Under the pieces are notes generated by a model. The model worked only from the letters and a program-made list of their open reading frames with translations. It was not told the DNA's origin and made no database searches. The translations under genes and the position numbers were made by a program. This document shows positions 1 through 9,418 of a stretch of 64,000 bases of DNA, one piece after another. The stretch lies in contig CAJXQC010000004.1 in NCBI GenBank assembly GCA_913058495.1, positions 62,001 through 126,000 on the forward strand, given 5' to 3'. The DNA comes from an uncultured Balneola sp. (GTDB lineage Bacteria > Bacteroidota > Rhodothermia > Balneolales > Balneolaceae). The stretch's first letter is position 1. Each line of letters begins with the position of its first letter.

Positions 1-1
1 T

Positions 2-439
2 AAAGATATGCCTGTTAATGAACCTGTAAATGCAGATCAAAATGAAGAAACTTTAGCTCAAACTGATAGTTCTGAGACAATTAGCCCCGACATTGATCTC
101 GAAAAACAAAGAAGGGATTCGCTCACTCAAGTTTATAAAGATGAGCTTTACAAAGACTATCAGACGAAAGCCAACAGAATTACTACACTTTATATTCTTG
201 CTCAGCAAAAATTTTATAGTGCTGAGTATCAGGACGCTCTATTTTTAATAAACCGTGCTTTACAGGTAAAGGAAACTGCTGATCTGTTAGCTTTGAAAGG
301 AAGTATTTATTTGGGATTGGGTTCTGTTGAAAACTTCGTGGCTTTTTGGAGAAGGGCTCTCGAAATGGATGCAAACTTACCCATTCCTCCTTCTCCAGCC
401 ATTGTTGAAGAATTAAAGAGGCAAGGCTTAATAGAATGA
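2..439 (+). CDS. TPR-like protein, probably 5'-truncated by the window edge
   Basis: The reading frame is open to the left edge: the two codons before the ATG at 8 are sense codons. The gene may therefore start upstream, perhaps with a signal or lipoprotein peptide, or at ATG 8 (143 aa). The visible protein starts with an acidic Asn/Glu/Thr-rich stretch and then has helical repeat sequence with TPR spacing (LYILAQQKFYSAEYQDALF, followed by LLALKGSIYLGLGSVENFV). It ends 35 bp before a MotA-like channel gene and a MotB/OmpA-like gene on the same strand, so an operon and a scaffolding role for that envelope complex are likely. The TPR call is moderate because only about two repeats are visible; no specific function can be assigned. 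Confidence 0.6.
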   Translation, partial: KDMPVNEPVNADQNEETLAQTDSSETISPDIDLEKQRRDSLTQVYKDELYKDYQTKANRITTLYILAQQKFYSAEYQDALFLINRALQVKETADLLALKGSIYLGLGSVENFVAFWRRALEMDANLPIPPSPAIVEELKRQGLIE

Positions 440-474
440 AAACACTTAAAAATTTATTAAACCATAACTAAGAC

Positions 475-1272
475 ATGCGCACATCATTTTTAAACATTTT
501 TTGTTTCTTAGTTTCATTATCCATTTTAATATGGGGAGCCCTTCTTGTGGTTGGGTTTGCTCAATACAATATGATTCCATCTAAATATGAATTTCTGAAC
601 CTTCCCAGCCTAGCCATTGTATTTGGAGGTATATCAGCAAGCGTATTTATCAGTTATCCATTTAAAAAAGTCATAGTAGCATTACGCGAAAGCACTCGAC
701 TTTTTTCTCAAAGCAATATAGATGATCAATTACTTGAAAAGGATATTGAAAAAGTTTTAGAATGGCAGAAAAGAATACGGATCGATAAAATTAAAGCCGT
801 TTCTGAATTAAGTGAAGAGTATGGAAATCGTTTTGAGGGGTATCTTTTTTCAATTTTAGATACTAATTATTCAACTGAAGATCTTCGTGAGTTAGCAGAA
901 ATAAATATTCAGGAAACATTCACACGGCAACATCAGATCAATCAAATAATAGCGAGTATGGGTAAAACAGCTCCTGTCTTCGGTATGCTGGGTACACTAT
1001 TTGGACTTATTGTTATTCTATCCGGTTTTAATGAGATGGATTCACTGTTAACAGGACTTGCTGCTGCATTGATGACTACACTCTATGGAATAGTAATTGG
1101 GAACTTCATCTTTATTCCAATGGCAAAAAAGATGAATAATATTGCTTCTCTTCAATTTTTCAGAGAAAAACTGATATTGGAAGGTATTCTGTTGATTCAA
1201 CAACAAAAATCTTCACTTCAGATCTACGACAAACTCAAAGCTCATATGCATAGAACGAGCCAACAATTTTAG
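475..1272 (+). CDS. MotA/TolQ/ExbB-family proton channel protein
   Basis: This 265-aa inner-membrane protein has four predicted membrane segments: about residues 5-27, 43-62, 165-185 and 195-215. The last two carry the family pattern GKTAPVFGMLGTLFGLI and LMTTLYGIVIGNFIFIPMAKK. A charged cytoplasmic region lies between segments 2 and 3, as in MotA. It is followed after 11 bp by a MotB-like protein with a peptidoglycan-binding domain, so the pair should form a proton-driven stator-like complex. No flagellar gene is in the window, so a flagellar role is not supported. A gliding, envelope-energising or secretion role is possible but is inference. The MotA-type call rather than ExbB rests mainly on the MotB-like partner. 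Confidence 0.85.
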   Translation: MRTSFLNIFCFLVSLSILIWGALLVVGFAQYNMIPSKYEFLNLPSLAIVFGGISASVFISYPFKKVIVALRESTRLFSQSNIDDQLLEKDIEKVLEWQKRIRIDKIKAVSELSEEYGNRFEGYLFSILDTNYSTEDLRELAEINIQETFTRQHQINQIIASMGKTAPVFGMLGTLFGLIVILSGFNEMDSLLTGLAAALMTTLYGIVIGNFIFIPMAKKMNNIASLQFFREKLILEGILLIQQQKSSLQIYDKLKAHMHRTSQQF

Positions 1273-1283
1273 GGTAGCGGAAA

Positions 1284-3008
1284 TTGAGTTTAGACCAGAC
1301 AAATAACACTAAAAATTCACTGTATCCTAAGCAGGAAATTGAAAATGAAGATGACGACAGTTGGCAAGTAAGTTATCTTGATATTATAACCATTCTCCTT
1401 GGTTTTTTGATCATTTTACTTTCTTTCTCAGACTTAAATGATGGTGAGCCCTTTTCTGTTTCTGAATTGTTCAAATCTTCTTTGAATGAAACCGAGTTTA
1501 TCACTACACCCATTGAAAACATTAAAGAAGAACTTGAAGGATTGCTGGCTCCTGAAATTGAACAAGGTAAACTTGAAATATTCAGAGAACTAAATGATGT
1601 CCGAATCAGATTTAAAAGCGACGATCTTTACAGTTCCGGAAGTGCAACTCTGGAAAACGAAGCATCAGAAATACTTAACCGTGTTTTAGCAGCTTTCAGG
1701 ATTATATCTTATGACGATTTTGAAATAGACGTTGAAGGCCACACAGATAACGTCCCTATTTCTTCTGCTAACTTTGATTCGAATTGGGAGTTATCTACCT
1801 CAAGAGCATCCAATATTGTAAAATATTTCAGTGAAATGGGGATTGCACAGGAACGTTTAAAAGCATCCGGTTATGCTGACTCCAGACCTTTGGTTGAATT
1901 TGATGAACAAGGCAATCCTTATCCTGCAAGCAAGGACAGAAACCGAAGAGTTGTTCTCCGGTTATTCTATTCAAGTCCGGAACAAATGGCAAAAGCAGAT
2001 TCCATAGCTACTGAACAGTCAGCCACAGAAACTGAATTGATACCAAGTGAAGAATCGAATGAAACTCTAGTTAGTGAAGAAGAAACAGTAGCAACAAATA
2101 GTTCTTATGATTTAGCAGAAACAGATGAACAAACTGAAGATGAGCCGAATGAAAATCCCAGTGTTCAAGCAACCGAAGAAATTCCTGCACCCATCACTCC
2201 CCCAACAAACCCTGTTTCAAAACCGGAGATCAGAAATGCCAGTGCGGGAAATTTTGAAAACGGATGTAGATATTCAGTTCAGGTCGGAGGCTTTGAATCC
2301 TTTTTTAACAGTTTAGATTTTTCCAAAGAAGCTGAACAAAAAACCGGTTACGAATTTGAGATAATGTATAATAACTCCATGTTCTCAACCAGAACAGCGA
2401 GCAGTAGCTCATTTTCTGAAACAATGGCTTTACAAAATACTATCGAAGAGAAACTTGGCGGAAACCAAATATCTGGATTAGTCCAGCAATGCTATAATAA
2501 CGGAAAGGAACGGCCTCAGACTCTTAAATATCAAATTCAGTTGGCTTTCTTCCAAAATGAACAAGGAGCTATTTCATTTAAAGAAATGCTTGCTCAGGAA
2601 TATGACATTGAATCAGTTGTAGAAGAAAAATCTCTTCAGGCATACACAGTACTAACTGCTTCAATAAATGATATTTCAACAGCCTTGCGGAGATTGGATA
2701 CTATACAAAATATTGAATTACTTAAAGATGCTTTTATAAAGTATGATCCGACTACGGTCTCAGAATATATGTTTAGTTACCAGATACAGCTGGGTTCTTT
2801 TTCTTCTAAGCAAGAAGTAGATCAACTTTCCGAACGACTTAGAAGCGAAATGAATGTACAAAGCAGTATCAGAACCTTCAGCAATGGACGCTATTATCTA
2901 CTGACAAGGCCATATTCGGGTTGGGATGAGATTAACGAACTTTATACTATTCTCGATCGTGATAGCTCAGAATTATCTCCTGTTATATATCTAAATGAAC
3001 GGATATAA
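1284..3008 (+). CDS. MotB/OmpA-type protein with three SPOR-like C-terminal repeats
   Basis: 574 aa, starting at a TTG. The N-terminus has the MotB plug pattern WQVSYLDIITILLGF, with one membrane helix and the expected proton-binding aspartate at residue 33. Residues about 100-227 form an OmpA/MotB peptidoglycan-binding domain (VEGHTDN, LSTSRASNIVKYF, KDRNRRVVLRLF). A Glu/Thr-rich linker runs to about 320. Three SPOR-like modules follow at about 329-392, 414-487 and 497-574, with openings YSVQVGGF, YQIQLAFF and YQIQLGSF. SPOR domains bind denuded glycan strands, so the protein has two kinds of wall-binding module behind one proton-coupling helix. That arrangement is longer than a usual MotB (about 250-310 aa). 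It pairs with the channel gene 11 bp upstream. Confidence 0.8.
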   Translation: MSLDQTNNTKNSLYPKQEIENEDDDSWQVSYLDIITILLGFLIILLSFSDLNDGEPFSVSELFKSSLNETEFITTPIENIKEELEGLLAPEIEQGKLEIFRELNDVRIRFKSDDLYSSGSATLENEASEILNRVLAAFRIISYDDFEIDVEGHTDNVPISSANFDSNWELSTSRASNIVKYFSEMGIAQERLKASGYADSRPLVEFDEQGNPYPASKDRNRRVVLRLFYSSPEQMAKADSIATEQSATETELIPSEESNETLVSEEETVATNSSYDLAETDEQTEDEPNENPSVQATEEIPAPITPPTNPVSKPEIRNASAGNFENGCRYSVQVGGFESFFNSLDFSKEAEQKTGYEFEIMYNNSMFSTRTASSSSFSETMALQNTIEEKLGGNQISGLVQQCYNNGKERPQTLKYQIQLAFFQNEQGAISFKEMLAQEYDIESVVEEKSLQAYTVLTASINDISTALRRLDTIQNIELLKDAFIKYDPTTVSEYMFSYQIQLGSFSSKQEVDQLSERLRSEMNVQSSIRTFSNGRYYLLTRPYSGWDEINELYTILDRDSSELSPVIYLNERI

Positions 3009-3009
3009 A

Positions 3010-3037
3010 AAAAGCCCTGATTTTCATCAGAGCTTTT
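3010..3037. terminator. Bidirectional intrinsic terminator
   Basis: An inverted repeat (AAAAGCCCTGA, 6-nt loop, TCAGAGCTTTT, one internal mismatch) overlaps the stop codon of the MotB-like gene. It has A-rich sequence on the left and a T run on the right. It lies between two convergent genes and can serve both. Confidence 0.7.
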
Positions 3038-3063
3038 AAATTCAGAATTAAAATAACCGTCGC

Positions 3064-4332
3064 CTAGAGCAACATTGATAATGGGTTTTCCAGTAAATTC
3101 TTAACTGTATTTAAGAATTGAGCTGCTTTGGCTCCATCAACAATTCTATGATCACTTGAAAGAGTGATCTTCATACGCTTACCAGGAACTACAGCTCCGT
3201 TTTCTACCACAGGAACATCGCGGATAGCACCAACAGCAAGGATACAAGCATTTGGAGGATTAATGATAGCTGTAAACTCTTCTATGCCAAACATTCCCAA
3301 ATTCGAGATAGTGAAAGTGCTTCCTTCCATTTGTTCAGGTTGAAGTTTACGATCTCTTGCCAATCCGGCTAATTCTCTGGTTTCGGATGAAATCTCTGAC
3401 AGCCCTTTTTTGTCGGCATGAGTGATAACAGGAGTCATTAAACCTTCATCAATAGCTACAGCAACCGCTACATGAACGTCTCCGTGCTCTTTGATCACAT
3501 CGTCATGCCATGAACTGTTTATCGCTTGATGGCGAGTTAAAGCAATTGCACAGGCTTTTACTACGATATCGTTGAAACTGATCTTTACATCATTTGCTTC
3601 ATTCATTGAAGAACGAGCTGCCATTGCAGCCTTCATATCAATGTCTATAGTCTCGTAAAAATGCGGATTGGTGAATTTGCTTTCAGAAAGTCTTCGGGCA
3701 ATCACTTTTCTCATTTGAGAAACTTTCACTTCCTTGCTTTCTAAGTTCTCGAAAGATTTAGATGAAGTTGAAGAACTCGATGGTTTAGATGAACTACTTC
3801 CACCTTTATAATCTTCAATATCTTTTTTAACAACTCTGCCATCAGGACCTGAACCCTGAACAGAAGTGAGATCAATACCTTTATCTTCAGCCATCTTCTT
3901 AGCTAATGGAGAAGCTTTTACCCTTCCTTTATCAGATTCGGATGAAGTCTCTTTTGATTCTGTTTTTTGCTCTGACTTATCCTCTTCTTTTTCTTCAGAC
4001 TCTTTTTCTTCTTTTTTATCTGAATCTTCGGACTTAGAACTTTCAGAACTTCCGCCCCCTCCTACACCGTCAAGAATATCAGAAATATCTTCACCTTCTT
4101 CACCGATCACAGCGATTAGTCCACCTAGAGGAACTGCATCTCCTTCCTGAGGAATGATCTTTAAAAGCGTTCCGTCGTCAAAAGCTTCCACATCCATGGT
4201 GGCTTTATCAGTTTCAACTTCAGCGATGATATCACCGGCAGAAATTTTGTCGCCTTCTTTAACATTCCATTTAGCGATCACACCTTCTTCCATAGTGTCG
4301 CTCAGCTTCGGCATTTCTATCTTAATAGCCAT
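3064..4332 (-). CDS. pdhC: Pyruvate dehydrogenase E2, dihydrolipoamide acetyltransferase
   Basis: The 422-aa E2 core transfers acetyl groups from E1 to CoA through a swinging lipoyl arm. A single lipoyl domain (about 1-78) carries the lipoylated lysine in VETDKATMDVE (Lys43). A very Ser/Glu/Lys-rich linker (about 93-138) leads to a peripheral-subunit-binding domain (SPLAKKMAEDKGIDL, GSGPDGRVVKKDIEDY). The catalytic domain ends with the DHRIVDG motif. It is the last gene of an E1 alpha-E1 beta-E2 operon with short gaps (23-24 bp). A branched-chain E2 is an alternative, but the E1 subunits and the lipoyl motif favour pyruvate. The E3 gene is not in the window. Confidence 0.92.
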   Translation of the reverse strand: MAIKIEMPKLSDTMEEGVIAKWNVKEGDKISAGDIIAEVETDKATMDVEAFDDGTLLKIIPQEGDAVPLGGLIAVIGEEGEDISDILDGVGGGGSSESSKSEDSDKKEEKESEEKEEDKSEQKTESKETSSESDKGRVKASPLAKKMAEDKGIDLTSVQGSGPDGRVVKKDIEDYKGGSSSSKPSSSSTSSKSFENLESKEVKVSQMRKVIARRLSESKFTNPHFYETIDIDMKAAMAARSSMNEANDVKISFNDIVVKACAIALTRHQAINSSWHDDVIKEHGDVHVAVAVAIDEGLMTPVITHADKKGLSEISSETRELAGLARDRKLQPEQMEGSTFTISNLGMFGIEEFTAIINPPNACILAVGAIRDVPVVENGAVVPGKRMKITLSSDHRIVDGAKAAQFLNTVKNLLENPLSMLL

Positions 4333-4356
4333 AATTTCTTCGAATTAGTAAGTTAA

Positions 4357-5340
4357 TTAATTTCTGTAGGTAACCTGATTTACTGCATCTACTACCTGTT
4401 TTACGGATGGGTACCATAGATCAAATAGATTTTTAGCAAATGGAGCACAAACATCAGGAAGTGTTACACGCTGAACCGGTGCATCCAAATAATCAAAAGC
4501 TTCGCGTTGAATTAAGAATCCAACTTCAGCGGCTAATCCACCAAACGGATGAGCTTCATCCAGAATTACACATCTGTTTGTTTTCTTGATCGATTCAATG
4601 ATCAGCGGAAGATCCAGAGGTTTTACTGTCCTTGGATCAATAATTTCACATTCTACATTATCTTTTGCCAGCTCTTTTGCTGCTTGCACTGCTAAGTGAT
4701 ACATCTTTCCGTGAGCTACTAAAGTCACATGTTCGCCTTCCCGTTTGATCTTTCCTTTTCCAATCGGAATGATGTAATCCTCTTCATCAGATACTTCTCC
4801 TTTCAAGCCGTACATTTGCTCTGATTCCATAAACAAAACCGGATTATCATCGCGAATAGCTGATTTAAGCAATCCTTTTGCGTCATCTGGTTCGGAAGTA
4901 TAAATAACTTTCAATCCTGGAAAGTGAGCGTACATGGAATCGTAAGCAACAGAGTGTGTAGCTCCTAACTGCCCAGCTGAGGCGTTAGGACCCCTGAATA
5001 CGATCGGACAATCAATTTGTCCACCGGTCATATACTTAACCTTAGAAGCGTGATTTATGATCTGATCTGCTGCTAATACTGCAAAGTTGAAGGTCATGAA
5101 TTCTACAATTGGTCTTAAACCATTCATTGCAGCTCCCACTCCGATACCGGCAAAGCCAAGCTCAGAAATTGGAGTATCGATCACTCTTTTATATCCGTAT
5201 TTGTCGAGGAGTCCTTCGGTTGTTTTGTAAGCGCCGTTATATTCAGCTACTTCCTCACCCATTATCAGGACTTTCTCATCTTTTGCCATTTCTTCATCGA
5301 TGGCAGCTTTAATTGCTTCTCTAAATTGTAATTCAGCCAT
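4357..5340 (-). CDS. pdhB: Pyruvate dehydrogenase E1 component, beta subunit
   Basis: This 327-aa transketolase-fold subunit forms the thiamine diphosphate site together with E1 alpha. It carries typical E1 beta sequence: MGEEVAEYNGAYKTTEGL near residue 27, RVIDTPISELGFAGIGVG, EFMTFNFAVLAADQIINHA, and a C-terminal domain with IIDPRTVKPLDL and LDEAHPFGG. Length and motif order match the family without visible defects. It sits between E1 alpha and E2 with gaps of 23-24 bp, indicating translation from one transcript. Branched-chain 2-oxoacid dehydrogenase beta is the main alternative. Confidence 0.93.
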   Translation of the reverse strand: MAELQFREAIKAAIDEEMAKDEKVLIMGEEVAEYNGAYKTTEGLLDKYGYKRVIDTPISELGFAGIGVGAAMNGLRPIVEFMTFNFAVLAADQIINHASKVKYMTGGQIDCPIVFRGPNASAGQLGATHSVAYDSMYAHFPGLKVIYTSEPDDAKGLLKSAIRDDNPVLFMESEQMYGLKGEVSDEEDYIIPIGKGKIKREGEHVTLVAHGKMYHLAVQAAKELAKDNVECEIIDPRTVKPLDLPLIIESIKKTNRCVILDEAHPFGGLAAEVGFLIQREAFDYLDAPVQRVTLPDVCAPFAKNLFDLWYPSVKQVVDAVNQVTYRN

Positions 5341-5363
5341 TATTCTATTCTTTGAAATTCTTT

Positions 5364-6464
5364 TTAGGTATGGAAATAAGGATCGTCTTCAACAAACATA
5401 TCCTCGTAGAGTTCTTCATCTTTCGGGAAGTCAGAATTATCTGCAAATTCAACTGCATCTAATACTTCCTGCTCTACTTTTTCTTCGATCTTTTCAAGCG
5501 CCGCTTCTTTGGCGATGTCATTTTCGAGAATATATGTTTTCAGTCTTTCGATCGGATCGATCTTCTGATATTCTTCCAGTTCCTCTTTAGTTCTGTACTT
5601 TTGAGGATCAGACATTGAATGTCCACGGTATCTGTACGTTCTGATCTCAACAAACCAAGGTTCTGAGTTTTTGCGCACGTCATCAGCGATCTCTTTCATC
5701 TTTTCATACACAGAGAACACATCCATACCGTTGATCACAGCACTTTTCATTCCGTAACCATCAGCTCTGTCCACAATATCAGCAACAGTATGACGTCGGG
5801 CAGCTGTTCCCATAGAATATCCGTTGTTTTCTACAACAAAAATTGCCGGAAGCTTCCAAAGTTGAGCAATATTAAAAGTTTCGTGTAGTGCTCCCTGATC
5901 TACAGCACCATCACCAAAGAAACAGGTAGAAATTCGGCCGTTCTGCTCATACTTATTAGCGAATGCAAGACCACCGCCTATTGGGATATGTCCACCAACG
6001 ATTCCATAACCGCCCCAAAAATGATTTTCTGCTTTAGCGAAATGCATTGAACCACCTTTACCTCTGGAACATCCTGTTGCCTTACCAAAAAGTTCAGCCA
6101 TTCCTTCACTTGGAGTAATTCCTCTGCAAAGTCCCCAACCGTGGTCACGATATGCTGTAATGATATCGTCATCATCATTCAATGCAAAAGTTGTTCCTGT
6201 TGAGATCGCTTCCTGACCAATATAAAGGTGAAGAAATCCACCAAACTTTCCTTTTTGATACTGCTGCATTGCTCTTTCTTCAAAACGACGCTGCAAATAC
6301 ATTTGCTCATACATCGCTTTTAGCTTTGCAGCTGAAAGACCAAGATCTTTATGTTTGGATTTTGTAGCAGCCGGAAGATCAACCCCTTTCTGTACTGCTC
6401 CTGATTTTTCATCTCCAATTCCTCTTGGAGCAAATTCAACGTTACCGCTTTTCTTTTTTGCCAT
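5364..6464 (-). CDS. pdhA: Pyruvate dehydrogenase E1 component, alpha subunit
   Basis: 366 aa. It decarboxylates pyruvate with thiamine diphosphate and passes the acetyl group to the E2 lipoyl arm. The ThDP/Mg motif is visible as GDGAVDQGALHETFNIA followed by VVENNGYSMGT. The loop YRYRGHSMSDPQKYR is characteristic of E1 alpha. Other diagnostic stretches are LQRRFEERAMQQYQKGKFGG and GRGKGGSMHFA. The first 45 residues are a basic, low-complexity lead with no signal peptide. It is the first gene of the pdh operon, about 90 bp downstream of the alaS stop on the same strand, so it may have its own promoter or be cotranscribed with alaS. Confidence 0.94.
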   Translation of the reverse strand: MAKKKSGNVEFAPRGIGDEKSGAVQKGVDLPAATKSKHKDLGLSAAKLKAMYEQMYLQRRFEERAMQQYQKGKFGGFLHLYIGQEAISTGTTFALNDDDDIITAYRDHGWGLCRGITPSEGMAELFGKATGCSRGKGGSMHFAKAENHFWGGYGIVGGHIPIGGGLAFANKYEQNGRISTCFFGDGAVDQGALHETFNIAQLWKLPAIFVVENNGYSMGTAARRHTVADIVDRADGYGMKSAVINGMDVFSVYEKMKEIADDVRKNSEPWFVEIRTYRYRGHSMSDPQKYRTKEELEEYQKIDPIERLKTYILENDIAKEAALEKIEEKVEQEVLDAVEFADNSDFPKDEELYEDMFVEDDPYFHT

Positions 6465-6553
6465 AGTTCGTTTTTTATAACCTTAACCCTTCAAAAATGG
6501 GCTTGAATATATTCAATTTTAGGAAGTTTTCGTAATTCTCTGGAGTACAAGTG

Positions 6554-9229
6554 TTAAATGGTATTTAAAATGATTTCATTCACTTTAGATAAAGCTTCTT
6601 CGAGTTTTTCAGGTTGTCGCCCGCCTGCAGTAGCAAGACTTGGTTGTCCACCACCACCACCGCCTACTAATCGTCCAAGCTGTCCAACTAAGGCTCCTGC
6701 CTTCAATCCTTTTTCTTTTATCAGATCGTCAGTGACTGATACCATCAGATATACTTTTCCTTCTTCTTCATCTTTCGATCCTAATACAGTAACTGTATTT
6801 GCAGAAGATTTTTCGAGTGCATCGTAGCCCAGTTGCTTTAACACATCCATATCTGCGCCCGGAATTTCTCCTTTTACAAGAGTGATATTTCCGTCTAATG
6901 ATTCCGGATTCGAAAATAATTCAGTTAGTTTAGCTCCTGTGTTCTGAAGATTCTGAGCCGAAAGTTCTTTTTCTAAAGCTTTCTTTTCTTCCTGAAGTTT
7001 CTTGATGTCAGCTACCAGATCGGTGCTTTGTCCAATTACTCCTTTAATTTCTTTTAAAAGTGATTGTTCATTCCTCAATATCTGATCTGCTGCTTTACCG
7101 CACACAGCTTCAATTCTTCTCACACCTGCTGCTACCGAAGTTTCCTGAGTAAATCTGAAATAACCGATCTCACCGGTAGCTTTTACATGAGTTCCACCAC
7201 ATAGTTCTCTGGAGAATTCAGGATCAAAAGTGATAACACGAACTTCATCTCCGTACTTTTCTCCAAAAAGCATCATCGCTCCCATTTCTTTAGCTTCTTC
7301 GATAGGAATATTTCTCTGTTCATCTAACGGGATGTTTTCCTGAATTTTTTCATTTACTCTCTGCTCAATCACTTTGAGTTCTTCATCGGTAACCGCTTCA
7401 AAGTGAGAGAAATCAAATCGTAAATGATAATCATCTACCAAAGAACCTTTTTGAGCTACATGATCGCCCAGTTCCTCTCTTAATACTGCATGAACTAAAT
7501 GAGTAGCAGAATGGTGTTTCTGAATTTCTTTTCTTCTGGATGTATCAACCTGAGCAATCCAATCTCCGGACAGATCATCAGGTAGGTTTTCTGTATAATG
7601 AACAAATTCTCCGTTTACTTTTTGTACATCAGTAACATGAATGTATTCATTTCCATTTGTTACTAAACCTGTATCAGCTACTTGACCTCCGCTCTCTGCA
7701 TAAAATGGGGTCTTAGCAAGCTTGAAAGCAAAACGTTTTCCTTCTTTTCTGAACGAAGTAAATTCTGTTTCTACTTTAAGCTCATCATATCCAACAAAAA
7801 GTGTTTCGCTGACTTCTTTACTATTAACTAATACCCAATCACTAGCCCCACTCTGGTCCACAGAAAACTTACCAGCAGCTCTTGCCCGATCTTTCTGTTC
7901 TTTCATCAATTCGTCAAATCGATCTACATCAACTTCGATTTCTTCTTCTCTAGCCATTAGCTGAGTCAGATCGATTGGAAATCCGTACGTGTCATGAAGT
8001 TTAAAAGCGTCGTCACCGGAAATAATTTCTTTGCCTTTTGAGACTTCTTTAAATAATTGAATTCCCTGCCCAAGTGTTTTCAAGAAACTCTTTTCTTCTG
8101 ATTTGATCACGTTGATCACGTATTCCTTCTGAGCTTGCATTTCCGGAAATACATCCTTGAATTGATCAGCTAGAACATCAACCAACTTATAGAAAAATGG
8201 TTCTTTGAAGCCCAGTTTATCCCAACCATATCTGATCGCACGCCTTAAAATTCTTCGAATAACATAACCACGGCCATCATTCCCGGGAGAAGCACCGTCA
8301 GCGATGGAGAATGCTACTGCACGAATATGATCTGCAATTACTCTCATTGCGATATCTTTCTCACTGTCAGAGCTTGAATATTTTGTTCCGGCTAGTTCTG
8401 AAATTTTATCCAATAACGGAGTGAAAATATCTGAATCGTAATTAGATGTTTTTCCCTGAAGGACAGCGCAAACTCTTTCAAAACCCATTCCGGTATCCAC
8501 GTGCTTAGCAGGAAGAGGTTTTAAAGAACCATCTGATTGTCGATTGAATTGAATAAATACCAGATTCCAGATCTCCATCACTCGTGGATCGTCTGCGTTT
8601 ACTAAAGTAGCTCCATCTACTTTTTTGCGCTCTTCTTCCGATCTGAGATCAATGTGAATTTCTGAACATGGACCACATGGTCCGGTGTCTCCCATTTCCC
8701 AAAAATTATCTTTCTTGCCACATTTCAGAATATGAGCATGATTTATAGAAGTTTCGCTTTTCCAAAGATCAATTGCCTCTTCATCAACCGGAAGTCCGTC
8801 TTCATCATCGCCACCAAAAACAGTAGCGTATAATTGATCGGGATTTAAGTCCCATTTATCAACCAATAATTCCCAAGCCCAACCAATTGCTTCTTTTTTG
8901 AAGTAGTCACCAAACGACCAATTACCCAACATCTCAAATAAAGTATGATGGTAAGTATCATATCCTACCTCTTCCAGGTCATTGTGTTTTCCGCTTACAC
9001 GAATACACTTTTGGGTATCTGCAGCACGATTCCATTCTTTCCCTTCATGAGAAAGCGTCTTCTCTTCCCCTAGAAATATAGGTTTGAACTGGTTCATCCC
9101 TGCATTTGTAAATAACAGCGTAGGGTCATTTTTAGGAGCTACCGGTGCACTATCGACTATGGCATGCCCTTTATCTTTAAAAAAATCGAGAAATTCCTGA
9201 CGTATTTGGGATGAAGTCTTACTGGACAT
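6554..9229 (-). CDS. alaS: Alanyl-tRNA synthetase
   Basis: About 891 aa, normal for AlaRS, which charges tRNA-Ala. The class II catalytic core is at the N-terminus (RQEFLDFFKDKGH, FTNAGMNQFKPIF, HDTYGFPIDLT). The editing domain has the zinc-binding HSATHLVHAVL and CGGTH motifs. The C-terminal C-Ala region has the glycine-rich segment VGGGGGGQPSLATAGG. A TTG immediately precedes the ATG at 9229; the ATG is the more likely start. No clear Shine-Dalgarno sequence is visible. It stands alone between a DUF502 gene transcribed away from it and the pdh operon downstream. Confidence 0.97.
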   Translation of the reverse strand: MSSKTSSQIRQEFLDFFKDKGHAIVDSAPVAPKNDPTLLFTNAGMNQFKPIFLGEEKTLSHEGKEWNRAADTQKCIRVSGKHNDLEEVGYDTYHHTLFEMLGNWSFGDYFKKEAIGWAWELLVDKWDLNPDQLYATVFGGDDEDGLPVDEEAIDLWKSETSINHAHILKCGKKDNFWEMGDTGPCGPCSEIHIDLRSEEERKKVDGATLVNADDPRVMEIWNLVFIQFNRQSDGSLKPLPAKHVDTGMGFERVCAVLQGKTSNYDSDIFTPLLDKISELAGTKYSSSDSEKDIAMRVIADHIRAVAFSIADGASPGNDGRGYVIRRILRRAIRYGWDKLGFKEPFFYKLVDVLADQFKDVFPEMQAQKEYVINVIKSEEKSFLKTLGQGIQLFKEVSKGKEIISGDDAFKLHDTYGFPIDLTQLMAREEEIEVDVDRFDELMKEQKDRARAAGKFSVDQSGASDWVLVNSKEVSETLFVGYDELKVETEFTSFRKEGKRFAFKLAKTPFYAESGGQVADTGLVTNGNEYIHVTDVQKVNGEFVHYTENLPDDLSGDWIAQVDTSRRKEIQKHHSATHLVHAVLREELGDHVAQKGSLVDDYHLRFDFSHFEAVTDEELKVIEQRVNEKIQENIPLDEQRNIPIEEAKEMGAMMLFGEKYGDEVRVITFDPEFSRELCGGTHVKATGEIGYFRFTQETSVAAGVRRIEAVCGKAADQILRNEQSLLKEIKGVIGQSTDLVADIKKLQEEKKALEKELSAQNLQNTGAKLTELFSNPESLDGNITLVKGEIPGADMDVLKQLGYDALEKSSANTVTVLGSKDEEEGKVYLMVSVTDDLIKEKGLKAGALVGQLGRLVGGGGGGQPSLATAGGRQPEKLEEALSKVNEIILNTI

Positions 9230-9418
9230 CAATTTGAATTAAAAAATCGGTTGAAAATTAAGATGGTGAAGATAAAAAAAATCTGCTTCACACTCGATGT
9301 TAGATTTATGTTTAATGAATTATTTGAAAAATTGGGAATCAAAAAGCTGAAATAAACATTTTGTGCTTTCATGAATTAGTAACGACATTTATTCAGATTT
9401 TAAACTTATCAGACAGCT

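Noticed and set aside
475-3008. MotA/MotB as a flagellar motor
   Set aside because: No flagellar gene is in the window and the MotB-like protein has an atypical SPOR tail; a flagellar role is not supported.
3866-4348. Long plus-strand open frames across the E2 gene
   Set aside because: They are Ser/Pro-rich shadows of the repetitive linker and lipoyl region of the E2 gene on the other strand.
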